This document shows positions 34,154 through 42,688 of a stretch of DNA of 64,000 nucleotides, piece by piece. The number at the start of each line of letters is the position of its first letter. Positions within the stretch are counted from its first letter, which is position 1. Source of the stretch: Roseateles_B sp041913905 (GTDB lineage Bacteria; Pseudomonadota; Gammaproteobacteria; Burkholderiales; Burkholderiaceae_C); the NCBI GenBank assembly GCA_041913905.1, contig JAYSEK010000002.1:1-64000 (forward strand). Reading direction: 5' to 3'. The notes under the pieces were generated by a model, which was not told the origin of the DNA, made no database searches, and saw nothing but the letters and a program-made list of their open reading frames with translations. The position numbers and the translations under genes are program-made.

Positions 34154-35161
34154 TTGAAGATTCTTGTCACCGGCGCTGCCGGCTTCATCGGCATGCATGT
34201 TAGCCAGATCCTGCTCGCCCGGGGCGACGAGGTCGTGGGTCTGGACAATCTGAACGACTACTACGACCCGCAGCTCAAGCGCGACCGCCTGGCCCGCCTG
34301 CAGGGGCGGCCGGGCTTCCGGTTCGTGCAGATGTCCGTGGAGGACCGTGACGGCATGGCGCGCCTGTTCGCCGAGGAGCGCTTCGACCGCGTCGTGCACC
34401 TGGCCGCCCAGGCCGGCGTGCGCTATTCGCTGCAGAACCCGCATGCCTACATCGACAGCAATATCGTCGGCTTCATGAACATCCTGGAAGGCTGCCGTCA
34501 CAGCGGCGTGCAGCACCTGGCCTATGCGTCCAGCTCCAGCGTCTATGGCGGCAACTTGCGCATGCCCTTCTCGGAGCACCATGGGGTGGATCATCCGGTG
34601 AGCCTGTACGCGGCCACAAAGAAAGCCAATGAGCTGATGGCCCACACCTACAGCCATCTCTACCGCCTGCCCACCACAGGCTTGCGTTTCTTCACGGTCT
34701 ATGGCCCCTGGGGCCGGCCGGACATGGCGCTGTTCCTCTTCACCAAGGCCATCCTGGAGGGCCGGCCCATCGACGTGTTCAACCACGGCCAGATGATCCG
34801 CGACTTCACCTACATCGACGACATCGCCGAAGGCGTGGTGCGCGTGCTGGACCGCCCGGCCACGGTGGATGAAGGCTACGACCCCATGACGGCCGACCCG
34901 GCCCGCTCCAACGCGCCCTACCGCGTCTTCAACATCGGCAACCACGATCCGGTAAAGCTGATGGACTTCATCCAGGCCATCGAGCAGGCCGTGGGGCGCG
35001 AGGCGCAGAAGAACTTCATGCCCCTGCAGGACGGCGATGTGCCGGCCACGCATGCGGACGTCGAGGAACTCGCTGCCTGGACGGGTTTCAAACCGGCCAT
35101 GCCGGTGCCCGAAGGCGTGGCCAGGTTCGTGGCCTGGTACCGCGACTACTACAAGGTTTGA
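34154..35161 (+). CDS. UDP-glucuronate 4-epimerase-like NAD-dependent epimerase
   Basis: The 335-residue extended SDR protein has KILVTGAAGFIGMHVSQILL (GxxGxxG), LDNLNDYYDPQLKRDRL, the catalytic YASSSSVYGGN and SLYAATKKANELMAHTY. The DNLNDYYD segment is characteristic of UDP-glucuronate 4-epimerases (CapI/GalA-forming), which interconvert UDP-GlcA and UDP-GalA. The start is TTG 34154 with GAGGT immediately upstream; no ATG is available. It is a single plus-strand gene between two minus-strand groups. No UDP-glucose dehydrogenase gene is in the window. Confidence 0.85.
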   Translation: MKILVTGAAGFIGMHVSQILLARGDEVVGLDNLNDYYDPQLKRDRLARLQGRPGFRFVQMSVEDRDGMARLFAEERFDRVVHLAAQAGVRYSLQNPHAYIDSNIVGFMNILEGCRHSGVQHLAYASSSSVYGGNLRMPFSEHHGVDHPVSLYAATKKANELMAHTYSHLYRLPTTGLRFFTVYGPWGRPDMALFLFTKAILEGRPIDVFNHGQMIRDFTYIDDIAEGVVRVLDRPATVDEGYDPMTADPARSNAPYRVFNIGNHDPVKLMDFIQAIEQAVGREAQKNFMPLQDGDVPATHADVEELAAWTGFKPAMPVPEGVARFVAWYRDYYKV

Positions 35162-35199
35162 CCCCGTCGCCGCTCCGCGCTTTTCGGAGCCGGCCGACG

Positions 35200-35228
35200 A
35201 AAAAAGGGCCGCGCACTGCGCGGCCCTT
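35200..35228 (-). terminator. rho-independent terminator of the minus-strand Eps operon
   Basis: On the minus strand an 11-bp stem (AAGGGCCGCGC/GCGCGGCCCTT, 3-base loop) is followed by a run of T. It lies 20 bases beyond the wecB stop. On the plus strand it could also slow transcription from the epimerase gene. Confidence 0.9.
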
Positions 35229-35247
35229 GGTCATGGAGCATGTCGGC

Positions 35248-36351
35248 TCAGAGCAGCTTCTCGGCCAGGATGGCGACGATGCGCTCGGCGGCCTTGCCGT
35301 CCCACAGGACCGGGCGGCGGCCGCGCTTGCCGCCGTGGCGGATGGCGTCCAGGGCCAGCGGGATGATCTTGGCGGGATCGGTGCCGGCCAGCACGTTGCT
35401 GCCTTCATCCACCGTGATGGGGCGCTCGGTGTTCTCGCGCATGGTGATGCAGGGCACGCCCAGGGCCGTGGTTTCTTCCTGCAGGCCGCCGCTGTCGGTC
35501 AGCACGACCACGGCGTCCTTCCACAGGTGCAGGAAGGACATGTAGGCCTGCGGGCCCAGCAGGGTGACGTTGCGGCCCAGGTCGATGCCGAACTTCTCGA
35601 CATTGGCGCGGGTGCGCGGATGCACCGGGAAGATCAGCGGCAGTTCCTCGGACACGGTGCGAAGCACGGTGGCGATGCGCTCCAGGGCCTCGGCGCTGTC
35701 GACGTTGGAGGGGCGGTGCAGGGTCACCACGCCGTAGCGCGCATGAGACTTCTTGTAGGCATCGGTCTCCAGGCCCGAGGTGTCCTGGGTCTTGAGCTTC
35801 TCGGCCTGGTAGAGCACGTTGTCGACCATTACGTGGCCCACGTCGAAGACGGTGGCCAGGTTCTTGCCTTCGCGCTTGAGGTGCTCATAGCCGCTGGGCT
35901 CGGTGACGAAGAACCAGTCGGAGATGGCGTCCGTCACCAGGCGGTTGATCTCCTCGGGCATGCTCATGTCGCCGCTGCGCAGGCCGGCCTCCACGTGCGC
36001 CACCGGCACGCAAGCCTTCTTGGCGACCACCGAGCAGGCCAGCGTCGAGTTCACGTCGCCCACCACGAGGCAGGCGGCGGGCTTGTCGGCATTCACCAGT
36101 TCCTCGTAGGCCTGCATGATCTTGCCGGTCTGGGTGGCATGGCTGCCGCCGCCGCAACCCAGGCGCACGTCGGGCTGCGGAATGCCGAGCTCCTCGAAGA
36201 AGACCTCGTTCATGTCGCGGTCGTAATGCTGGCCGGTGTGCACGATCTTCCAGGCCAGCCGGCCGTCCGCCTGCAACGCCCGGACGATGGGCGCGATCTT
36301 CATGAAGTTGGGGCGCGCGCCGGCGACGAGATGGATGCAGGGTTTTGACAT
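35248..36351 (-). CDS. wecB: UDP-N-acetylglucosamine 2-epimerase (non-hydrolysing)
   Basis: The 367-residue enzyme interconverts UDP-GlcNAc and UDP-ManNAc. Signatures are GARPNFMKIAPIVRAL, VHTGQHYDRDMNEVFFEELG, VVGDVNSTLACS, HVEAGLRSGDMSMPEEINR and LTDSGGLQEETTALGVPC. It is the last gene of the minus-strand operon, 112 bases after rfbC and before the terminator. Its product is a plausible donor for the nearby WecG/TagA/CpsF-type transferase. Confidence 0.95.
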   Translation of the reverse strand: MSKPCIHLVAGARPNFMKIAPIVRALQADGRLAWKIVHTGQHYDRDMNEVFFEELGIPQPDVRLGCGGGSHATQTGKIMQAYEELVNADKPAACLVVGDVNSTLACSVVAKKACVPVAHVEAGLRSGDMSMPEEINRLVTDAISDWFFVTEPSGYEHLKREGKNLATVFDVGHVMVDNVLYQAEKLKTQDTSGLETDAYKKSHARYGVVTLHRPSNVDSAEALERIATVLRTVSEELPLIFPVHPRTRANVEKFGIDLGRNVTLLGPQAYMSFLHLWKDAVVVLTDSGGLQEETTALGVPCITMRENTERPITVDEGSNVLAGTDPAKIIPLALDAIRHGGKRGRRPVLWDGKAAERIVAILAEKLL

Positions 36352-36463
36352 GGGATGCTGGCCTGATCTTGGGATGGCCGCATTCTAGGTGTCACCCCGG
36401 GGCCGGCCGGCCGGCGCGGGGCGGCCAGCCCCGCAGTCGAGGGGCTGGACGGCCAAGCTGTGT

Positions 36464-37012
36464 TCAGAAGTAAGGCGCGTCCTGCAGGCGGGGAGCCCGG
36501 GCGTCCTTGTCGGCCAGCTGGGGCGTGATCCCGTCCAGGGGCCACTCGATGCCCACCGTCGGGTCGTTCCAGGCCAGCGCGCCCTCGGCCTGCGGGGCGT
36601 AGTAGTTCGTGGTCTTGTAGAGGAAGTCGGCGCTCTCGCTGAGTACCAGGAAGCCGTGGGCGAAGCCGGGCGGGATCCAGAGCTGGCGGTGATTGTCCGC
36701 GCTCAGTTCGTAGCCTTCCCACTGGCCAAAGCGCGGGCTGTCGCGGCGCATGTCCACCGCCACATCGAAGACGCGGCCGCTGACCACGCGCACCAGCTTG
36801 CCCTGGGCATGGGGCGGCAGCTGGAAATGCATGCCGCGCAGCACGCCACGGGCGGAACGGGAATGGTTGTCCTGTACAAAGCGGACCTCGCTGCCGACGG
36901 CCTGGTCGAAGGACTGCTGGTTCCAGCTCTCCGTGAAGAAACCGCGCGCGTCACCGAAGACGCGGGGTTCGATCAGCAGCACTTCAGGGAGGCGGGTGGG
37001 GGTCACTTTCAT
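36464..37012 (-). CDS. rfbC: dTDP-4-dehydrorhamnose 3,5-epimerase
   Basis: The 182-residue cupin-fold epimerase is the third step of dTDP-L-rhamnose synthesis. It contains VFGDARGFFTESWNQQSFD, VQDNHSRSARGVLRGMHFQ with the catalytic His, and SADFLYKTTNYYAPQAEG with the catalytic Tyr region. Its ATG at 37012 overlaps the rfbA stop at ATGA. Confidence 0.95.
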   Translation of the reverse strand: MKVTPTRLPEVLLIEPRVFGDARGFFTESWNQQSFDQAVGSEVRFVQDNHSRSARGVLRGMHFQLPPHAQGKLVRVVSGRVFDVAVDMRRDSPRFGQWEGYELSADNHRQLWIPPGFAHGFLVLSESADFLYKTTNYYAPQAEGALAWNDPTVGIEWPLDGITPQLADKDARAPRLQDAPYF

Positions 37013-37908
37013 CGATAGCTCTTCTCTTTCAACAGGCGCAGCAGGTACTGCCCGTAGCCGTTCTTCACCATGGGCTGGGCCAGCTGCTCCAGCTGCCCGG
37101 CATCGATCCATCCGTTGCGGAAGGCCACTTCCTCGGGGCAGGCCACCTTGAGGCCCTGGCGCTTCTCCAGGGTCGCAATGAACTGACCGGCATCCAGCAG
37201 GCTGTCATGCGTGCCGGTGTCCAGCCAGGCGTAGCCGCGGCCCATGATCTCCACCTGCAGCTGGCCCTGGCGGAGGTACTGGGCGTTGACGTCGGTGATC
37301 TCCAGCTCGCCGCGCGCGCTGGGCCGGATGCCGGCGGCGATGTCGCAGACCTGTTCGTCATAGAAGTACAAGCCCGTGACCGCGTAGTTGCTCTTGGGCT
37401 GGCGCGGCTTTTCCTCGATGGACAGGGCCTGGCGCTGGGCGTCGAACTCGACCACGCCATAGCGCTCCGGATCGGTCACGTGATAGGCGAAGACCGTGGC
37501 GCCCTGCTCGCGCGCCGAGGCAGCGCCCAGCAGGCCCTGGAAGTCGTGGCCGTAGAAGATGTTGTCGCCCAGCACCAGGGCTGAGGGGTCGCCGTCGATG
37601 AAGGACTTGCCCAGAAGAAAGGCTTGAGCCAAGCCATCGGGGCTGGGCTGCACGCAGTACTGCAGATTCAGGCCCCAGCGCGAGCCGTCGCCCAGCAGCG
37701 CTTCGAAGCGCGGCAGGTCCTGGGGCGTGCTGATCAGCAGGATGTCCCTCATGCCGGCCAGCATCAGGGTGCTGAGCGGGTAGTAGACCATGGGCTTGTC
37801 GTAGACGGGCAGCAATTGCTTGCTCATGGCCAGCGTGGCCGGGTGCAGGCGGGTGCCTGAGCCTCCGGCGAGGATGATGCCTTTGCGGGTCGGTGCTTTG
37901 ATGATCAT
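37009..37908 (-). CDS. rfbA: glucose-1-phosphate thymidylyltransferase
   Basis: The 299-residue nucleotidyltransferase makes dTDP-glucose, the first step of rhamnose activation. The signature GIILAGGSGTRLHPAT is followed by SKQLLPVYDKPMVYYPLS and LVLGDNIFYGHDFQ. The start at 37908 has AAGGG upstream. It follows the unknown secreted protein gene by 22 bases. Confidence 0.95.
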   Translation of the reverse strand: MIIKAPTRKGIILAGGSGTRLHPATLAMSKQLLPVYDKPMVYYPLSTLMLAGMRDILLISTPQDLPRFEALLGDGSRWGLNLQYCVQPSPDGLAQAFLLGKSFIDGDPSALVLGDNIFYGHDFQGLLGAASAREQGATVFAYHVTDPERYGVVEFDAQRQALSIEEKPRQPKSNYAVTGLYFYDEQVCDIAAGIRPSARGELEITDVNAQYLRQGQLQVEIMGRGYAWLDTGTHDSLLDAGQFIATLEKRQGLKVACPEEVAFRNGWIDAGQLEQLAQPMVKNGYGQYLLRLLKEKSYR

Positions 37909-37930
37909 GGCAATGCCCTTGGAAGGGGGC

Positions 37931-39217
37931 TCAGCAGCCCTGCGAATGTTTGATGAGCCAGCGCTTGAAGCGACCGGCCTTGTCGTCCCAGATCCACCAG
38001 CGGTGGAAGCTGTTGTTGTAGTGCGGGTCGTGCTGCATGGAGATCGCTGGCGTCTGCCCGAGCGCGAGACCCACACTCAGATGGAGTGGATCTTCGAGGG
38101 TGTCGAGTTCGATCAGGACAGATGTGTGACCGCGGAACTTCGCCCGCATCACCATCTGGCCTCGCCAGCCGAGGTCCGTGGCCGAACTGCCCTTGCGGTC
38201 TGCAGCCGCCATTGCCTTGCTGCTGCGGGGAAGATAGTCCACCCAGACCTGCAGCGGCTCGCCATCAAGGGTCGTCTGGTTCTGCGCAATGCGCCGGGGC
38301 TCCAAGGGCCTACGCTGGGCTTCCTCCAGTGCGAGATTCCAGGCGTTCGCGTCAAAGCTGATCTGGCCGGTCTCGTTCAGCGACGTCGGCAAGGGCAAGG
38401 TCTGCCCGGCCGGGCGTCGGCCGCCGTTGTCCGTATCGTCCACGCCCGAGCTGAAGAGCTGCCAGGGCGCATCGGCATCGCGCCGCTCGATGGCCTGCAG
38501 GCCGTTGATCACGACCACGTGCTCTTCCTCGCCGGTCAGCCAGGTGCGCTTCAGGACGAAGCTGGGCTCGCGGTCCTCTGGCAGCAGGCCCGCCCATAGC
38601 AGCTCCTGGCGCTGGAAGGCCATGCCGTGCGCCGGCGGCAACAGCACGATGGGCTCGGCGCTGTCGCCACGCCTGGCCATCAGCTGCAGCGATCCGGCCA
38701 GCAGCTGGCCGTCGGGGCGGCGCTCGACATCGGTGAACAGCTCCCAGTCCTGCGCCGTGCCGTCGGCCTGAGCCAGGCGCAGGCGCTGGGTCCATTGGGC
38801 CGTCAGCAGGGCGGTGGCGGGCAGTGCATTGGCGTGGCGACCGGCCAGCCTTGGCAGCCAGATGTCATTGCCATCGCCGCGCCAGCGCACCGCCATCCAG
38901 GCGTCCTTCGGCAGGGCCAGCGTCTGCACCGTCGGCGCCGGGTGCCGTGGCTTGCCGGTGGCATTGGTGAGCACGTCCCGCGCCGCCCGGGTGCGCGTAA
39001 CAGGCTGGATGTCCAGGGCCCCTCCGTCGAGGCGCAAGGCGTACCAGACGGCGGGCACCGCACCGGAGGGCGGTGTCTTGGGCAGCGGTTCCAGGAGCGC
39101 TTCCTCTGGCGTCAAGGTGGCCAGCCGGTCCCAGGGTAGCGCAGAGGCAGCTTGGGCTGCGCCCAGCAGTGCCAGCGCGAGCACCAGCGCGCCTTGCAGC
39201 CTGGGGCGGCTTCTCAC
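37931..39217 (-). CDS. unknown secreted protein inside the rhamnose operon
   Basis: The 428-residue product has a signal peptide (RLQGALVLALALLGAAQAASA, cleavage about residue 26). I recognise no domain. The mature protein is rich in Trp, Asp, Arg and Leu, with blocks such as DAWMAVRWRGDGNDIWLP, WELFTDVERRPDGQLLAG and a C-terminal HYNNSFHRWWIWDDKAGRF. It looks like a beta-rich periplasmic or surface protein with conserved-looking aromatic patches. The GTG start at 39217 overlaps the rfbD stop, and rfbA follows 22 bases later, so it is co-translated with nucleotide-sugar enzymes. A role in assembling or modifying the polymer is only an inference from position. Confidence 0.8.
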   Translation of the reverse strand: MRSRPRLQGALVLALALLGAAQAASALPWDRLATLTPEEALLEPLPKTPPSGAVPAVWYALRLDGGALDIQPVTRTRAARDVLTNATGKPRHPAPTVQTLALPKDAWMAVRWRGDGNDIWLPRLAGRHANALPATALLTAQWTQRLRLAQADGTAQDWELFTDVERRPDGQLLAGSLQLMARRGDSAEPIVLLPPAHGMAFQRQELLWAGLLPEDREPSFVLKRTWLTGEEEHVVVINGLQAIERRDADAPWQLFSSGVDDTDNGGRRPAGQTLPLPTSLNETGQISFDANAWNLALEEAQRRPLEPRRIAQNQTTLDGEPLQVWVDYLPRSSKAMAAADRKGSSATDLGWRGQMVMRAKFRGHTSVLIELDTLEDPLHLSVGLALGQTPAISMQHDPHYNNSFHRWWIWDDKAGRFKRWLIKHSQGC

Positions 39218-40092
39218 GCCAGGGCCTCCGCCAGCATGCGGATCACGCCCGTCTCCCAGCCGGGCAGACGAAGGCCGAAGTCAGCCTCGAAGCGGCGGCA
39301 ATCCAGCCGGGAGTTCAGCGGGCGGCGCGCCGGCGTCGGGTAGTCCTGGCTCGGGATGCCGAGGACCTCCCGGCAGCGCAAGACCTGACCCTTGCCTCGG
39401 GCCTGGTCGATCACGAAGCGGGCGTAGTCAGCCCAGTTCGTATGACCCTGGGCGGCGAGGTGGTAGAGGCCGCCCGCAGAGGCGTTCGCCAGGCACTGGC
39501 GCAGCGCATGGGCGCTGCAGTCGGCCAGCAGCTCCGCCCCCGTGGGCGCACCGACCTGGTCATTCACCACGCGCAGCTGTTCCCGCTCGGCGGCCAGACG
39601 CAGCATGGTTTTGGCGAAGTTGCCGCCCCTTGCCGCATACACCCACGAGGTGCGCAGGATGAGGTGCTTGCAGCCGCTGGCCTGGATGGCCTGCTCGCCC
39701 GCCAGCTTGGTCTGCCCGTACACGCTCAGCGGGCCGGTGGGGGCATGCTCGTCGCGCGGGGCATCGCCGCTGCCATCGAAGACGTAGTCGGTGCTGTAGT
39801 GCAGCAGCAGGGCGCGGGTGTTCTGCGCCACGCGGGCGAGGCGGGCAACGGATTCGGTGTTGACGAGCCGCGCCAGCGCGGGCTCGCTCTCGGCCTTGTC
39901 GACGGCGGTGTAGGCCGCGGCGTTGACGATGGCATCCGGTGCGATGTCTCGGGCCAGGTTCTCGATGCGCTCAGGCTCGGCCAAGTCCGCGCCGTCGGCG
40001 CGGCCCGGCGTCAGCACCTCGCCCAGCGGCGCCAGCGCGCGCTGCAGCTCCCAGCCCAGCTGTCCGGAGGCGCCCAGGAGCAGGATCTTCAT
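39214..40092 (-). CDS. rfbD: dTDP-4-dehydrorhamnose reductase
   Basis: The 292-residue SDR enzyme is the last step of dTDP-L-rhamnose formation. It has KILLLGASGQLGWELQRAL, NAAAYTAVDKAESEP, LHYSTDYVFDG, LSVYGQTKLAGEQA and RTSWVYAARGGNFAKTML. Start overlaps the rfbB stop; its own stop overlaps the next gene's GTG start. A 14-base copy of the dispersed motif (39378-39391) lies in its 3' part. Confidence 0.95.
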   Translation of the reverse strand: MKILLLGASGQLGWELQRALAPLGEVLTPGRADGADLAEPERIENLARDIAPDAIVNAAAYTAVDKAESEPALARLVNTESVARLARVAQNTRALLLHYSTDYVFDGSGDAPRDEHAPTGPLSVYGQTKLAGEQAIQASGCKHLILRTSWVYAARGGNFAKTMLRLAAEREQLRVVNDQVGAPTGAELLADCSAHALRQCLANASAGGLYHLAAQGHTNWADYARFVIDQARGKGQVLRCREVLGIPSQDYPTPARRPLNSRLDCRRFEADFGLRLPGWETGVIRMLAEALA

Positions 40093-41153
40093 GCGTTGGC
40101 GCCGTACTGCTGCTGCACCCAGTCGCGGTAGGCACCGGACTGCACGCGCTGCACCCACTCGGGGTGGTCGAGGTACCACTGCACCGTCTTGCGGATGCCG
40201 CTGGCAAAGGTCTCGGCCGGACGCCAGCCCAGCTCGCGCTCGATCTTGCGCGCGTCGATGGCATAGCGGCGGTCGTGGCCGGGTCGGTCCTTGACGTAGG
40301 TGATGAGCCGCGCGTACGGGCCGGCTGGATCGGGGCGGAGTTCGTCCAGCAGCGCGCACACCGTCTTCACGATGTCGATGTTGGCCATCTCGTTCCAGCC
40401 GCCGATGTTGTAGGTCTCGCCCACACGGCCGCCGGCCAGCACGGCACGGATGGCCGAGGCGTGGTCCCGGACGTAGAGCCAGTCGCGGATCTGCTGGCCG
40501 TCGCCGTAGACCGGCAGAGGCTTGCCCGCCAGCGCGTTGACGATCATCAGCGGGATCAGCTTCTCGGGAAAGTGATAGGGCCCGTAGTTGTTGGAGCAGT
40601 TGGTAGTCAGCACCGGCAGGCCGTAGGTGTGGTGCCAGGCGCGCACGAGGTGGTCGCTGGCGGCCTTGGAGGCCGAGTAGGGGCTGTTGGGTTCGTAGGC
40701 GTTCGTCTCCGCGAAGGCGGGGTCCTCGGCCTTCAGCGAGCCGTAGACCTCGTCGGTCGAGACGTGGTGGAAGCGGAAGGCCTGCCGCTCACCGTCGGGC
40801 AGGCCCTGCCAGTGCTGGCGGGCGGCCTCCAGCAGGGTGTAGGTGCCCTCGATATTTGTCTTGATGAAGGCGCCGGGGCCGCTGATGGAGCGGTCCACAT
40901 GGCTCTCGGCGGCGAAGTGGATCAGCGCGCGCGGCCGGTGCACGGTCAGCAGGCGATCCACCAGGTTGCGGTCGCCGATGTCGCCCTTCTCGAAGATGTG
41001 GCGCGCATCGCCTTGCAGTGCGGCCAGGTTTTCCAGGTTGCCCGCATAGGTGAGGGCATCCAGGTTGACCACCGGCTCGTCGGACTGGGCCAGCCAGTCC
41101 AGGATGAAGTTGCTGCCAATGAAGCCGGCGCCGCCGGTGACCAGAATTGTCAT
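40089..41153 (-). CDS. rfbB: dTDP-glucose 4,6-dehydratase
   Basis: The 354-residue SDR enzyme makes dTDP-4-keto-6-deoxyglucose. Signatures are ILVTGGAGFIGSNFILDWL, LIHFAAESHVDRSI, the catalytic HHVSTDEVYGSL and YSASKAASDHLVRAW, then NCSNNYGPYHFPEKLIP. The operon order rfbB, rfbD, unknown, rfbA, rfbC is a variant of the usual rfbBDAC. Confidence 0.95.
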   Translation of the reverse strand: MTILVTGGAGFIGSNFILDWLAQSDEPVVNLDALTYAGNLENLAALQGDARHIFEKGDIGDRNLVDRLLTVHRPRALIHFAAESHVDRSISGPGAFIKTNIEGTYTLLEAARQHWQGLPDGERQAFRFHHVSTDEVYGSLKAEDPAFAETNAYEPNSPYSASKAASDHLVRAWHHTYGLPVLTTNCSNNYGPYHFPEKLIPLMIVNALAGKPLPVYGDGQQIRDWLYVRDHASAIRAVLAGGRVGETYNIGGWNEMANIDIVKTVCALLDELRPDPAGPYARLITYVKDRPGHDRRYAIDARKIERELGWRPAETFASGIRKTVQWYLDHPEWVQRVQSGAYRDWVQQQYGANA

Positions 41154-41201
41154 TGCTGTGCTTGAGTCGGACTAGAGAGCGAGGCGCAGGCCGGCCCGGG
41201 T

Positions 41202-42653
41202 TTATTTCCTGCCGTAGCTGTCATCGAAGCGGACAATGTCGTCCTCGCCAAGGTACGACCCGGACTGTACTTCAATGATCTCCAGCGGCACCTTGCCCGG
41301 ATTGGCCAGGCGATGGACCTGGCCCAGCGGGATGTAGGTGCTCTGGTTCTCGGACAGCAGCAGCACCTGCTCGCCGTTGGTGATCTCCGCGGTGCCCGAG
41401 ACCACGATCCAGTGCTCGGCGCGGTGGTGGTGCATCTGCAGGCTCAAGGACGCGCCGGGCTTGACCATGATGCGCTTGACCTGGAAGCGCTCGCCCATGT
41501 CGATGCTGTCGTACCAGCCCCAGGGGCGGTAGACCTTGCGATGCAGGTTCTGCTCGGCACGCTGGCGTTCGCTGAGCTGGCTGACGATCTTCTTGACGTC
41601 CTGGCTCTTGCTGCGGTCCGCCACCAGCACGGCGTCGGCCGTCTCGACGATCACGACGTCGTCCAGCCCGACCGCGCTGACCAGCCGGCTGGTGGCGTGC
41701 ACCAGCGTGTTGCGGCTGTCGGCCACGATGGCGTCGCCCACCGTGGCGTTGCCCGCCGCATCCTTGGGCGCCACCTGCCAGACGGCGTCCCAGGCCCCGA
41801 GGTCGTTCCAGCCGGCGTCCAGCGGCACCATGTGCAGGGGAATGTCGCTGCCGGGGCAGCGTTCCATCACCGCGTAGTCGACGGACTCGGCCGGCACGGC
41901 GGCGAACAAGGCCTTGTCCGGGCGTACGAAGAGCCCGTCGGGCTGGGCGTCGGCGAAGGCCGCGCGCGTGGCGGCGTCGATGTCCGGCCGGAAGCGGGCC
42001 AGGGCCTGCAGCCAGGTGCTGGCGCGCATCACGAACATGCCGCTGTTCCAGAAATAGCCGCCCGCGGCGAGATAGCCCTGGGCGGTGGCGAGGTCGGGCT
42101 TCTCGACGAAGCGTTCGACGCGCCACTGCGTGCCCGCCTGGTCACCCTCCTGCTGGCTCTTGATGTAGCCGAAGCCGGTTTCGGGCCGATCGGGCGTGAT
42201 GCCCAGGATCACGATGCCGCCGTCCGCGGCCTGGCGCACGGCGCCTTGCAGTGCGGTGGTGAAGGCGGCCTCGTCGACGACGGTCTGGTCGGCAGGCGTC
42301 ACCACCAGCACCGGGTCCTGGCCTGCGGCCAGGGCCTGCAGGGCCGCCAGGCTGACGGCCGGCGCGGTGTTGCGGCCCACGGGTTCCAGCAGCACGGCGG
42401 CGGTCGGGATCTTGGCGTCGCGCAGCTGGTCCAGCACCAGAAAGCGGTGCTCCTCATTACCCACGATCAGCGCGGGCAGGGCGTGGATGTCGGTCGAGGC
42501 CAGGCTGGCCACGCGTCGCACCGCCTGCTGGAACAGGCTCTGCGTGCCGGACAGCACCAGGAACTGCTTGGGAAAGCCGGCGCGGGACAGCGGCCACAGC
42601 CGCGTGCCGCTGCCGCCGGCCATGATGACGGGTTGGATTTGTAGGGTGCTCAT
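41202..42653 (-). CDS. manC: mannose-1-phosphate guanylyltransferase/mannose-6-phosphate isomerase
   Basis: The 483-residue bifunctional type II PMI/GMP enzyme has an N-terminal nucleotidyltransferase (PVIMAGGSGTRLWPLSRAGFP, then KQFLVL). A C-terminal cupin isomerase follows (VYRPWGWYDSIDMGERFQVKRI, LQMHHHRAEHWIVVSG). It supplies GDP-mannose for Gmd/Fcl and for mannosyl transfer. No phosphomannomutase gene is in the window, so that step must be encoded elsewhere. ATG 42653 is the natural start. Confidence 0.95.
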   Translation of the reverse strand: MSTLQIQPVIMAGGSGTRLWPLSRAGFPKQFLVLSGTQSLFQQAVRRVASLASTDIHALPALIVGNEEHRFLVLDQLRDAKIPTAAVLLEPVGRNTAPAVSLAALQALAAGQDPVLVVTPADQTVVDEAAFTTALQGAVRQAADGGIVILGITPDRPETGFGYIKSQQEGDQAGTQWRVERFVEKPDLATAQGYLAAGGYFWNSGMFVMRASTWLQALARFRPDIDAATRAAFADAQPDGLFVRPDKALFAAVPAESVDYAVMERCPGSDIPLHMVPLDAGWNDLGAWDAVWQVAPKDAAGNATVGDAIVADSRNTLVHATSRLVSAVGLDDVVIVETADAVLVADRSKSQDVKKIVSQLSERQRAEQNLHRKVYRPWGWYDSIDMGERFQVKRIMVKPGASLSLQMHHHRAEHWIVVSGTAEITNGEQVLLLSENQSTYIPLGQVHRLANPGKVPLEIIEVQSGSYLGEDDIVRFDDSYGRK

Positions 42654-42688
42654 GGTCTTTCGAAAGGGCGGCCGGGGTGCCGGCGGGC

